This document shows positions 52,408 through 61,354 of a stretch of DNA of 64,000 nucleotides, one piece after another; the first letter of the stretch is position 1; each line of letters starts with the position of its first letter. The stretch is from positions 126,141-190,140 of the forward strand of contig NZ_JAHVXI010000007.1 in the NCBI RefSeq assembly GCF_021032705.1, written 5' to 3'. Source of the stretch: Psychroserpens luteolus. Its GTDB lineage: Bacteria > Bacteroidota > Bacteroidia > Flavobacteriales > Flavobacteriaceae. The translations under genes and the position numbers were made by a program. The notes beneath the pieces are model-generated. The model was not told where the DNA came from, did not search any database, and was given only the letters and a program-made list of their open reading frames with translations.

Positions 52408-52900
52408 CGTAAAAAAAGAGAAGAATTACACTAACTGTGGTAATTCCGATAATAGTTTACCTCTTCCCGAGCCAGTTTTACCATATATTTTAATCGAGCG
52501 AAGATTGTGTCAGTTTACAATTTAAAAGCATTTGATTATCAGCTTTTTACAGAAATAAGATCTTTAACCTTCTGTAAGTGAATTCTGAAAAATAATAATG
52601 AATCCTTCAATAAATTCTAATAAACTTGAGATGTTTATTCAGAAATAGTCTTATATAAGTAATACGATCTAACTATCCATTATAATCTCCTAATATTAGA
52701 ATTAGGTATCAAAAAAATGAATCAAAAATCTGTATCAAACAAACAAAATACCATAGATAACTAAAATGTTTTGCTTAACCGAGTTGCATTGTAATAATTA
52801 CGTTAAGAAAATTTCAGAATATAAAAAACATGGTGGTGGTAAAATACTATAGAAACAATAATTTACAATAAGAGTGTATATAAAAGGAAAGGAAAAGTAA
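52408..52900. other. Non-coding region upstream of susC
   Basis: Nearly 500 bp without a plausible gene in either direction. It should contain the susC promoter, possibly far upstream, which would give a long leader. No clear -33/-7 pair or small RNA gene could be pinpointed by eye. Confidence 0.4.
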
Positions 52901-54454
52901 TCAGATAGCTCGTGATCGCTGTGACATTTGTATTCTATACTGCGTAGGAGTTACGCCTGTTCTTTTCTTAAAGGCACTATTGAAAGTTACTTTATTGTTA
53001 AAACCAACTTCATATAAAATTTCTGAAATGGTCATTTTACAATCAATATCCAATAATAATTCTTTGGCCTCATCTATTCTGAAATCATTAAGGAAGTCGA
53101 AAAAGTTCTCGTTAAAATGCTCATTAATTATTTGAGACGTATTGTGTTTTGTAGTGCCTAGAAGTGATGATAATTCTTCTAAATTCAAATTATTTTGCTT
53201 GTAAACCTTCTCATCAACCATGAGCTCGATTAACTTTTGTTTAAGTTCGGCTGCTAAGCTAGGAATCAATCCCGATTTTTCATACTTAATAACATTTAGT
53301 GCTCCAACAATGCTAAATCCCCAAAAAATCTGAGGTTGCACTAAACCAAATAAACCTATTAATAGTATCGAAGCAGAAATGAAAAGACAAATCACATAAT
53401 CCCAACCGTCACGATAGAAAAATTCAAAATTATTAAGTGTAGAATACAATACAAATGACAATACAAATCCAGCATATGCATACATCATATAATGTAACCA
53501 CTTGACAACATTTGGACCTACATTATCTTTTGCCTTCTTAACCAATTTATATATTAGAACAAAATAAATAAGCATTTGCACATTCTTCACCCATTCATAC
53601 CATACAATATCCATGGCTACATTATAAATTCTATTCTTTGGATCAAGTAAATGAAACGATGCGTAAAATGCAAAGGCAATTAAAAAAAGACTAAAATGTC
53701 CAAGCTTAAATCTTGAGGAATATTTAATCTTAAATAAATCTTTCACATAAAACAGCAGGAGTGGCCCGAGAGCAAACATTATTGGAATCCAAAGCTTTCT
53801 GAAATAGATAAGTGGATACTCATATAGATAAAGACTTTTGAAACCTACATAAGAAAGTAATATTATAGAAAAAGATAATACAAAAAGTCCTAAATTTCTA
53901 TTAGCTTTTGTATTTCCTTTCTTTCTAAAAAACAATACAAAAAAGAGAATAATTCCTTGTACTGCAATAAATAGAAAAGTGCCTGTCCATTTATTTAAAG
54001 CAGGCTTATAAGATTCTAACAATTTAATAAAGGCAACGCTATCACTCAAACCACTGAAGGCTTCGTCATTTTCAAATAGTTCTGGTTTTGCTCTCCTGCC
54101 TAATGCCTTTTCAACATAAGCTAAAGATGCTTCTTTATTATCTAAATTTAATTCAGCCTTAGCCAAATAATAGTATAATCTAGACTGTTTATAATAACCA
54201 TTAACCTCAGATTTAATCAAACTATTTTTTGAAGCTGCAAAATCGCCAACTTGATCTTCACATAAGGCTTTCAAAAACCAAAATTCTGCTGAGTTTACAT
54301 TTAGTGCAATAACGTCTTCTGATAAAGGAAGTATATTTTCAGAAGTTCCATTTTCGTAATTGTTTTTGAGTACTAATAATATGTCTTCACTCTGTGCATT
54401 TAAATTAACACAAAATAAGAATACATAAACTAGCAAAACATTTATGAATTTCAT
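52901..54454 (-). CDS. Membrane-spanning AraC-type regulator with extracytoplasmic N-terminal domain
   Basis: A 517-residue protein. I start at MKFINVLLVYV, which begins a signal peptide (ending NLNAQ); the longer frame adds nine residues. Residues about 20-155 form an extracytoplasmic, helical, TPR-like domain (AEFWFLKALCEDQVGDF, LYYYLAKAELNLDNKEASL). Then come seven hydrophobic segments between about 160 and 385. The C-terminal 110 residues are an AraC-type double HTH: LNLEELSSLLGTTKHNTSQI, FDFLNDFRIDEAKELLL, ISEILYEVGFNNKVTF, FKKRTGVTPTQYR. It would sense an external signal and act on DNA directly as a one-component system. It is on the same strand as, and 665 bp upstream of, susC, so it may control that operon (inference). 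Confidence 0.85.
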   Translation of the reverse strand: MKFINVLLVYVFLFCVNLNAQSEDILLVLKNNYENGTSENILPLSEDVIALNVNSAEFWFLKALCEDQVGDFAASKNSLIKSEVNGYYKQSRLYYYLAKAELNLDNKEASLAYVEKALGRRAKPELFENDEAFSGLSDSVAFIKLLESYKPALNKWTGTFLFIAVQGIILFFVLFFRKKGNTKANRNLGLFVLSFSIILLSYVGFKSLYLYEYPLIYFRKLWIPIMFALGPLLLFYVKDLFKIKYSSRFKLGHFSLFLIAFAFYASFHLLDPKNRIYNVAMDIVWYEWVKNVQMLIYFVLIYKLVKKAKDNVGPNVVKWLHYMMYAYAGFVLSFVLYSTLNNFEFFYRDGWDYVICLFISASILLIGLFGLVQPQIFWGFSIVGALNVIKYEKSGLIPSLAAELKQKLIELMVDEKVYKQNNLNLEELSSLLGTTKHNTSQIINEHFNENFFDFLNDFRIDEAKELLLDIDCKMTISEILYEVGFNNKVTFNSAFKKRTGVTPTQYRIQMSQRSRAI

Positions 54455-54698
54455 AGACCCCTTTTTAAATAAAATTAACAAACAAATGATTAAAACAGTT
54501 AATTATTCGGAAAAAAGAAGTTAAATCCGATGTAAACTTACCTCTTTAACACACTTTAACATAAATTAATCATAAGATTTGATCTCAAAGACAATATTTC
54601 ATTCTTAAAATTTTGTTAATATTAATGAATTAGACTTTAGTTTCAAAACCCCTATAAATACTACACGTGCTTAAAATTCTATTTCTTATTTTCGCATT

Positions 54699-56258
54699 AT
54701 GATCAAATCACTACAACTTCGAATTACACTTCAAGAAGAACGACAAACGGGTATTTTGATCGAGAAAGCTTCTCAAGTTCTAGATGTAAATCCGGACGAT
54801 ATTTCGGCAGTAAAAATACTTCGGAAATCGATAGATGCCCGAAAAAAACTTATCATTTTAAATTACAAAGTAGAGGTTTACATTAACGAACAACCAACAA
54901 AAGATACGACCTATACTTTTGATTATAAAGATGTGTCTGCGGCAAAATCCATACATATTATTGGATTTGGTCCCGCTGGAATGTATGCCGCTTTACGCTG
55001 TATTGAATTAGGGTATAAACCTATTGTTTTTGAGCGTGGAAAAAATGTTCAAGATAGACGACGTGATTTAAAAGCTATTAATCAAGATCATATCGTCAAT
55101 GAGGATTCTAATTATTGCTTTGGTGAAGGTGGGGCTGGGACTTATAGCGACGGAAAGCTATATACAAGGAGTTTAAAACGAGGTGATGTTAGAAAAATAT
55201 TCGAAAATTTGGTTTATCATGGTGCCACAGATCAAATTTTGATAGATGCACATCCACATATAGGAACCAATAAACTTCCTAAAGTGGTGAAGAATATTCG
55301 TGAGACTATTTTAAAATATGGTGGAGAAGTACATTTTGAAAGTCGTGTTACAGATTTTACTATTGTAGATCAAACGATACAATCAATCACACTCCAAAAT
55401 GACAATGAAATAAACGTTGATAAAGTCATTTTAGCTACTGGACATTCTGCAAGGGACATCTACTATTTATTACACAATAAACATGTTCAACTTAAAGCAA
55501 AATCATTTGCCATGGGTGTTCGTGTAGAGCATCCTCAAGATATTATTGATGGTATTCAATACCATTGTCGTGGCGAAAAAAGAGATGAATTATTACCAGC
55601 AGCAGCCTATAGTTTGGTTCAGCAGGTTAGCAACAGAGGTGTATATTCTTTTTGTATGTGTCCTGGTGGATTTATAGTTCCTGCTGCTACAGCAAATGGA
55701 GAAGTTGTGGTGAATGGTATGTCTCCTTCAAAACGAAATAACGACTATGCCAATTCTGGAATTGTTGTTGAAATCAATGTAGACAAAGACCTTTATAAAT
55801 ATGAACATCATGGTGCGCTCAAAGGTTTAGAATATCAAAAAGACCTAGAACGATTGGCTTTTACAGCAGGTGGACGAAGCCAAACGGCTCCTGCTCAACG
55901 TTTAACAGATTTTGTTGAAGGTAATCTCTCAGCAAGTTTGAATCCTACCTCCTATCAACCAGGCTTGAAATCTGCGCCCTTACATTCACTTTTTCCAAAA
56001 CTTATAGGAAGTTCTCTTCGGAAAGGGTTTAAAGCCTTTGGAGAAAAAATGAAAGGTTTTTATACTTCCGAAGCGAATATAATAGGTGTCGAATCGAGAA
56101 CATCTTCTCCAGTCAATATACCAAGAAATGAGAATTTAGCACATCCAGAACTATCAAATCTTTTCCCTTGTGGCGAAGGTGGTGGATATGCTGGAGGAAT
56201 TATTTCTGCAGCCATGGATGGAGAACGATGTGCCGAGGCTGCCACAGGTCAATTATAA
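54699..56258 (+). CDS. NAD(P)/FAD-dependent oxidoreductase
   Basis: A 519-residue FAD-dependent dehydrogenase-like protein. The dinucleotide-binding motif is IIGFGPAGMYAALRCIELG (about 87-105) with the following acidic/arginine VFERGKNVQDRRRDL. The signature of the uncharacterised FAD-dehydrogenase group is NYCFGEGGAGTYSDGKLYTR. Other blocks are VILATGHSARDIYYLL, FAMGVRVEHPQ and a C-terminal FAD-binding PCGEGGGYAGGIISAAMDG. About 80 residues precede the Rossmann fold. Substrate unknown. It has no close partner gene; fabD starts 76 bp later. Confidence 0.87.
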   Translation: MIKSLQLRITLQEERQTGILIEKASQVLDVNPDDISAVKILRKSIDARKKLIILNYKVEVYINEQPTKDTTYTFDYKDVSAAKSIHIIGFGPAGMYAALRCIELGYKPIVFERGKNVQDRRRDLKAINQDHIVNEDSNYCFGEGGAGTYSDGKLYTRSLKRGDVRKIFENLVYHGATDQILIDAHPHIGTNKLPKVVKNIRETILKYGGEVHFESRVTDFTIVDQTIQSITLQNDNEINVDKVILATGHSARDIYYLLHNKHVQLKAKSFAMGVRVEHPQDIIDGIQYHCRGEKRDELLPAAAYSLVQQVSNRGVYSFCMCPGGFIVPAATANGEVVVNGMSPSKRNNDYANSGIVVEINVDKDLYKYEHHGALKGLEYQKDLERLAFTAGGRSQTAPAQRLTDFVEGNLSASLNPTSYQPGLKSAPLHSLFPKLIGSSLRKGFKAFGEKMKGFYTSEANIIGVESRTSSPVNIPRNENLAHPELSNLFPCGEGGGYAGGIISAAMDGERCAEAATGQL

Positions 56259-56334
56259 ATTTAATTTGTCTTCGTTTCAATAGGTAAAGTTTAAAGATAT
56301 TATTCCTATTTTTGTCGGATAAAATTTGATAACA

Positions 56335-57228
56335 ATGAAAGCATACGTTTTTCCTGGTCAAGGTGCTCAATTTACTGGAATGGGACTTGATTTATATGAA
56401 AACTCACCATTAGCTCAAGAGCTATTTGAAAAAGCTAATGATATTCTAGGTTTTTCTATTACAGATATCATGTTCGAAGGTTCTGCCGAAGACTTAAAAG
56501 AAACGAAAGTAACACAACCAGCTATCTTTTTACATTCAGTGATATTAGCTAAAACCTTAGGTGATCAATTTAAACCAGACATGGTTGCTGGTCATTCACT
56601 TGGTGAATTTTCTGCCTTAGTTGCTAATGGAACTCTAAACTTTGAAGACGGATTAAAGTTAGTTTCTCAACGTGCTCAAGCGATGCAAAAAGCTTGTGAG
56701 TTACAACCAAGTACTATGGCTGCCGTTTTAGGATTAGATGACGATATTGTGGAAAAAGTTTGTGCGACGACTGATGGTATTGTTGTTGCCGCTAATTACA
56801 ATTGCCCTGGTCAATTAGTTATTTCAGGAGAAATCGATGCCATTAATAGAGCTTGTGAAACTTTAAAAGAAGAAGGTGCACGCCGAGCATTAGTACTTCC
56901 TGTTGGTGGTGCCTTTCATTCACCTTTAATGGAACCAGCTCGTGAAGAGTTGGCTGCTGCAATTGAAAACACTCAATTCAATGCGCCAAACTGTCCAATT
57001 TATCAAAACGTAACAGCTTCTGCAGTAACAGATGAAAACGAAATAAAAGCTAACTTAATTTCTCAATTAACAGCGCCTGTGCGATGGACTCAATCTGTAC
57101 AGCAAATGATCACCGATGGTGCATCTCATTTCACTGAAGTTGGTCCTGGAAAAGTACTACAGGGGCTTGTAAAAAAGATTAATCGAGACACTGAAACAGC
57201 TTCGGCTACTTTAGAATCTAACGCCTAA
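56335..57228 (+). CDS. fabD: Malonyl-CoA:ACP transacylase
   Basis: A 297-residue enzyme that loads malonyl groups onto acyl carrier protein for fatty-acid synthesis. I start at MKAYVFPGQGAQ, which matches the family N-terminus; the longer reading adds three residues. Key motifs are FPGQGAQFTGMG, the nucleophile elbow VAGHSLGEFSAL with the active Ser, VAANYNCPGQLVISG, and LPVGGAFHSPLM with the catalytic His. It is 6 bp upstream of lspA; co-transcription is likely, though the functions are unrelated. Confidence 0.95.
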   Translation: MKAYVFPGQGAQFTGMGLDLYENSPLAQELFEKANDILGFSITDIMFEGSAEDLKETKVTQPAIFLHSVILAKTLGDQFKPDMVAGHSLGEFSALVANGTLNFEDGLKLVSQRAQAMQKACELQPSTMAAVLGLDDDIVEKVCATTDGIVVAANYNCPGQLVISGEIDAINRACETLKEEGARRALVLPVGGAFHSPLMEPAREELAAAIENTQFNAPNCPIYQNVTASAVTDENEIKANLISQLTAPVRWTQSVQQMITDGASHFTEVGPGKVLQGLVKKINRDTETASATLESNA

Positions 57229-57233
57229 TTTTT

Positions 57234-57752
57234 ATGAAATTATCAAGAACAGCAGGAATAGTACTGCTTATAGCTTTTAATATTGCTATTGACCAAATTT
57301 CAAAGGTGATAGTTAGATCTAATATTAGACTAAGGACTGAAACAGATCCTGGAGAAAGAATCAATGTTATTGGCGATACATTTTTAATGATGAATGTAGA
57401 AAACGAAGGTGCCTTTTTAGGAATGGGAAGTGACATGAACGATACGCTTAAACTATTATTATTAAAGATTCTTCCTATTGCAGTACTTGTGTATTTAGTA
57501 TACTATATCATTAAGACAACAGCTTTGGACAAACTCAGTTTGATTGCCTTATGTTGTATTGCTGGAGGAGGAATAGCGAATGTATTTGATCGTGTTGCTT
57601 TTGGTAAGGTTACCGACTTTTTTCATTTAGATTTTGGAGGTGTCTTTAGAACAGGAATTTTTAATGTAGCCGATATGTCTGTTACGTTTGGAATGATTAT
57701 ACTAGCCTATGTAACGCTTTTTTCTAAAAAAAAGAAACCACAAACAGCTTAA
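57234..57752 (+). CDS. lspA: Lipoprotein signal peptidase (signal peptidase II)
   Basis: A 172-residue inner-membrane aspartic protease that cleaves signal peptides of lipidated prolipoproteins. Four TM helices are visible. Motifs are IDQISKVIV, NEGAFLGMG, GGGIANVFDRVAFGKVTDFF with the first catalytic Asp, and FNVADMSVTFG with the second. Length is normal. It processes the lipoproteins abundant in this genome, including those predicted in this window. A bidirectional terminator follows at once. Confidence 0.95.
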   Translation: MKLSRTAGIVLLIAFNIAIDQISKVIVRSNIRLRTETDPGERINVIGDTFLMMNVENEGAFLGMGSDMNDTLKLLLLKILPIAVLVYLVYYIIKTTALDKLSLIALCCIAGGGIANVFDRVAFGKVTDFFHLDFGGVFRTGIFNVADMSVTFGMIILAYVTLFSKKKKPQTA

Positions 57753-57754
57753 AT

Positions 57755-57785
57755 AAAAAAGCCTCATTTAAAATGAGGCTTTTTT
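57755..57785. terminator. Bidirectional terminator between lspA and the amidohydrolase gene
   Basis: Near-perfect hairpin: AAAAAAGCCTCATTT (57755-57769) pairs with AAATGAGGCTTTTTT (57771-57785) around a tiny loop. It has T-runs in both directions and separates convergent genes. Confidence 0.88.
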
Positions 57786-57800
57786 ATTTATTTTTTAATC

Positions 57801-59078
57801 TTAGTTCTTGTAAACTTTTCCGTCCTTCATTACAAAAATTACATTTTCCATTGTGGAAATATTTTTGGTAGGATCATCATTTACTGCTATGATATCTGCA
57901 ACGAAACCTTCTTTTATTTGACCAATTTCGTTTTTCATATTCAATAACATTGCATTAGTCACTGTAGCACTTTGGATAGCTTCCATTTCAGGCATCCCTG
58001 CTTCTACCATATAACCAAACTCTTTCCCACTATCACCATGCCTAAAAACACCTGCATCTGTTCCAAAAGCAATATTAACACCTTTTTTATATGCTCTCCC
58101 AAAAGTTCCTTGAATTTGTGGTCCAACTGCCAAAGCTTTAGGCACCACGATATCTGGATAAAAGCCTTTGATTTTTGCTTTTTCTTCAACCTCTTTTCCA
58201 GCCGTTATAGTAGGAACTAAATAAGCATCATATTTTTTCATTAATTCCATCGTTTCATCGCTCATATAGGTTCCATGTTCAATAGTTTTAACACCTCCAA
58301 TTATTGCACGCTGCATACCTTCGTCACCATGAGCATGAGCCGCAACATGCATTCCATAATCTTTGGCTGCATCACAAATGGCTTTTACTTCTTCAATGGT
58401 AAATTGAGGGTTATCTCCACTTTTCGCAACACTCAAAACACCTCCTGTAGCTGTAATTTTTATTAAGTCCGCACCATTTTTATAACGTTGTCTCACTGCT
58501 TTTTTTGCATCATCAACACTATTAACAACACCATCTTCCGGTCCTGGATCTTTGAGAAGTCCTTTTTTTGCCCCATTAGTAAAATCGCCATGACCACCTG
58601 TAGAACTTATTATTTTTCCCGCCGTGAAAATTCTAGGACCTTCAATTTTTCCACTAATAATGGCGTTTCTTACTGAAATATTAACGCCTGTACCTCCTAA
58701 ATCTCTCACTGTTGTAAACCCAGATAATAACGTTTCTCTAGAGTACGCAACCGAATTAAAAGCAATATCAGATTCATTTAAAACATAGCGCTCTAGCCTA
58801 GTTTTTGGGCCAAATTCCTGTTCTATATGCACATGCATATCTATCAATCCTGGCATTACTGTTTTACTCTTCAAATCGATAACTACATCATTAGAAGACT
58901 CTGCAGCAACATATCCATTTTCTACAGCAATAATTTTATGCCCAGAAACAACAACTGTTCTTTCAGTTAAAACCGTTCCATTTTTAGTGTCAATTAATTT
59001 TCCGCAATGCAGATATGTATTTTGTCCTGTTACTGAAATAGTCAATAAAAGGATCGCTAGTTGTAGTATTTTTTTCAT
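57801..59078 (-). CDS. Exported amidohydrolase family protein
   Basis: A 425-residue metal-dependent hydrolase with signal peptide (ISVTGQ, about residue 19). It fits the imidazolonepropionase/Xaa-Pro-dipeptidase-like branch of the amidohydrolases. The first metal motif is MPGLIDMHVHIEQEFG. Others are the Lys in GADLIKITATGG, His in MHVAAHAHGDEG and IEHGTYM, and the catalytic Asp in AFGTDAGVFRHG. The end MENVIFVMKDGKVYKN is the usual last strand. As an exported enzyme it probably cleaves dipeptides or N-acyl amino acids. It is first or single in its unit; galE lies 10 bp upstream on the same strand. Confidence 0.88.
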   Translation of the reverse strand: MKKILQLAILLLTISVTGQNTYLHCGKLIDTKNGTVLTERTVVVSGHKIIAVENGYVAAESSNDVVIDLKSKTVMPGLIDMHVHIEQEFGPKTRLERYVLNESDIAFNSVAYSRETLLSGFTTVRDLGGTGVNISVRNAIISGKIEGPRIFTAGKIISSTGGHGDFTNGAKKGLLKDPGPEDGVVNSVDDAKKAVRQRYKNGADLIKITATGGVLSVAKSGDNPQFTIEEVKAICDAAKDYGMHVAAHAHGDEGMQRAIIGGVKTIEHGTYMSDETMELMKKYDAYLVPTITAGKEVEEKAKIKGFYPDIVVPKALAVGPQIQGTFGRAYKKGVNIAFGTDAGVFRHGDSGKEFGYMVEAGMPEMEAIQSATVTNAMLLNMKNEIGQIKEGFVADIIAVNDDPTKNISTMENVIFVMKDGKVYKN

Positions 59079-59088
59079 TGTAAACGGT

Positions 59089-60111
59089 TTATAAATTTCT
59101 AATGGTTTTTTCCCAATTCCATGCCGAACTCATAGCGTCATCAAGTGTAGATTTTGCTTTCCAACCCAATACTGAGTTTGCTTTTTTTGTATCAGCATAA
59201 GCACTTATGACATCTCCTTTTCGCCTTGGTGCTATTTTATAGTTTAGTGATTTTCCGGAGACTCTTTCAAAAGACTTAATCACATCAAAAACAGAACTTC
59301 CTACACCTGTTCCTATATTAAAGGTTTCAAAATTTGATTCTTGTTTATTATCCAATAAGCGTTGTAATGCCACAACATGAGCTTTTGCTAAATCTACAAC
59401 ATGGATATAGTCTCTTAAACATGTACCATCTGGAGTTGGGTAGTCATCTCCAAAAACAGAGAGACAATCTCTTAATCCAGCAGCTGTTTGTGTAATGAAT
59501 GGCACTAAATTTTGCGGTATTCCAATAGGCAACTCTCCAATCTTAGCAGTAGAATGTGCGCCAATTGGATTAAAATAACGTAAAGCGATTACTTTTAAAT
59601 GAGGTTCAACGTTACAGACATCTCTAATAATTTCTTCGCCAATCTGTTTGGTGTTTCCATATGGAGATTCTGCAGGTTTTACTGGAGCGTTTTCAGTAAT
59701 TGGCATTTCATCGGCTTGACCATAAACGGTACATGATGAACTAAATATAAAATTTTGAGTATTTAAATTCAATACCTCTTTCATCATGTAGATGAGCGTA
59801 TTGAGGTTATTCTCATAATATAATAATGGATTATTCACACTTTCTCCAACAGCTTTACTCGCAGCAAAATGAATAACTCCACTTATATCTTTATGCGCTC
59901 TAAAAAATTGTGCTACGGCAGATTTGTTCTTTAGATCTAGTTTTTCAAAGATTGGTTTTTGATTGGTTATCGCTGTAATACCTTCTATGACTTCTATAGA
60001 TGAGTTTGACAAATCATCAACAATAACAACTTCAAAACCTTTGTTTTGTAATTCTACAACAGTGTGTGAACCTATAAAACCGAGTCCACCAGTAACTAGA
60101 ACTTTTTTCAT
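59089..60111 (-). CDS. galE: UDP-glucose 4-epimerase
   Basis: A 340-residue SDR enzyme that interconverts UDP-glucose and UDP-galactose, supplying galactose for surface glycans. Motifs: TGGLGFIGSHTVVEL (NAD binding), VDDLSNSS, FAASKAVGESVNNPLLYY, SSSCTVYGQADEMPI and YGNTKQIGEEI with the catalytic Tyr-x3-Lys; RYFNPIGAHSTAKIGE confirms GalE. It lies 1 bp after the DegT aminotransferase gene; both probably serve envelope polysaccharide synthesis. Confidence 0.95.
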   Translation of the reverse strand: MKKVLVTGGLGFIGSHTVVELQNKGFEVVIVDDLSNSSIEVIEGITAITNQKPIFEKLDLKNKSAVAQFFRAHKDISGVIHFAASKAVGESVNNPLLYYENNLNTLIYMMKEVLNLNTQNFIFSSSCTVYGQADEMPITENAPVKPAESPYGNTKQIGEEIIRDVCNVEPHLKVIALRYFNPIGAHSTAKIGELPIGIPQNLVPFITQTAAGLRDCLSVFGDDYPTPDGTCLRDYIHVVDLAKAHVVALQRLLDNKQESNFETFNIGTGVGSSVFDVIKSFERVSGKSLNYKIAPRRKGDVISAYADTKKANSVLGWKAKSTLDDAMSSAWNWEKTIRNL

Positions 60112-60112
60112 G

Positions 60113-61267
60113 CTACGCGTTAACGAAATTTATAACCGTAGATGTAATGAATTCAATTTGTTCGCTGTCTAATTCAGTATGCATTGGTAAAGAAATAACT
60201 TCTTTTACCAGTTGATTGGTTACTGAAAAATCTGCTTCATTATATCTTGAGTCTTGATATGCCTTTTGGCGATGTAACGGAATTGGGTAATACACTCCAC
60301 AAGGAATACCCTTATCATTTAAGTGTTTTACTAAAGCATCACGATCACTATTTAAAATGCGTAATGTATATTGATGAAACACATGACAATCGCATGAATC
60401 ACAAATACCAGAGCAACTTGTTTTGCCAGACGGAACAACAATATTTTCCTGACCTTCAAATGCTTTACTGTAAGCTCGTGCTGCACTTTGTCTAGCTTTA
60501 TTATAATCATCTAAACGTTTTAGTTTGATATCCAATATAGCCGCTTGAATAGAATCTAGTCGAGAATTAACACCTACCACATCATGATGATAACGCACAT
60601 ACATTCCATGATTAACAATACCTCTTATGGTATGAGCAAGATCGTCATCGTTAGTAAAAATTGCACCACCATCTCCATAACATCCTAAGTTTTTAGATGG
60701 AAAAAAAGAAGTTGAGGACACATGGCCTATCGTTCCAGCTTTAGCTTTTGTGCCATCACTATAAGTATATGTCGAACCAATAGCTTGTGCATTGTCTTCA
60801 ATAACAAATAAGTCATTTGCTTTAGCTATGTCCATGATCGCTTCCATATTGGCACACATTCCAAACAGATGCACTGGAACAATAGCTTTCGTTTTTGGTG
60901 TAATTGCTTTTTTAATAGCATCAATATCTATATTGAAAGTTACAGGATCTACATCGACCAAAACAGGTGTTAATTGCAATAATGCAATCACCTCTACGGT
61001 TGCCGCAAATGTAAAATCGGCTGTAATCACTTCATCACCAGGTTTCAAACCTAATCCCATCATTGCTATTTGCAAGGCATCTGTACCATTTGCACAAGGG
61101 ATAACATGTTTAACTCCTAAATAATTCTCTAAATTTTTCTGAAACTCGTGAACCTTAGGTCCATTGATATACGCTGTTGAATCTAAAACCTCCAAAACAG
61201 AGCTATCTACTGCTTCTTTTATTTTGCTATATTGACCTTTAAGGTCAACCATTTGAATTTTTTTCAT
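60113..61267 (-). CDS. DegT/DnrJ/EryC1/StrS aminotransferase
   Basis: A 384-residue PLP-dependent sugar aminotransferase for nucleotide-sugar or amino-sugar synthesis. I start at MKKIQMVDLKGQYSKI, the family N-terminus, rather than 10 codons upstream. Motifs: PCANGTDALQIAMMGLGLKP, DFTFAATVEVIALL, VPVHLFGMCANM, IEDNAQAIGS, and FFPSKNLGCYGDGGAIFTND with the PLP-binding Lys. Between about residues 290 and 305 there is a cysteine-rich block, SCSGICDSCDCHVFHQY, that plain family members lack. The substrate is unknown. It is paired with galE (1-bp gap). Confidence 0.92.
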   Translation of the reverse strand: MKKIQMVDLKGQYSKIKEAVDSSVLEVLDSTAYINGPKVHEFQKNLENYLGVKHVIPCANGTDALQIAMMGLGLKPGDEVITADFTFAATVEVIALLQLTPVLVDVDPVTFNIDIDAIKKAITPKTKAIVPVHLFGMCANMEAIMDIAKANDLFVIEDNAQAIGSTYTYSDGTKAKAGTIGHVSSTSFFPSKNLGCYGDGGAIFTNDDDLAHTIRGIVNHGMYVRYHHDVVGVNSRLDSIQAAILDIKLKRLDDYNKARQSAARAYSKAFEGQENIVVPSGKTSCSGICDSCDCHVFHQYTLRILNSDRDALVKHLNDKGIPCGVYYPIPLHRQKAYQDSRYNEADFSVTNQLVKEVISLPMHTELDSEQIEFITSTVINFVNA

Positions 61268-61354
61268 ACCTGACGAATTTACAAAATTCATTAGCATTAA
61301 GCAATGAATTTATTTTAAAGAACAGTATTTTAGCAGTAACTAATTGTTTAAATA

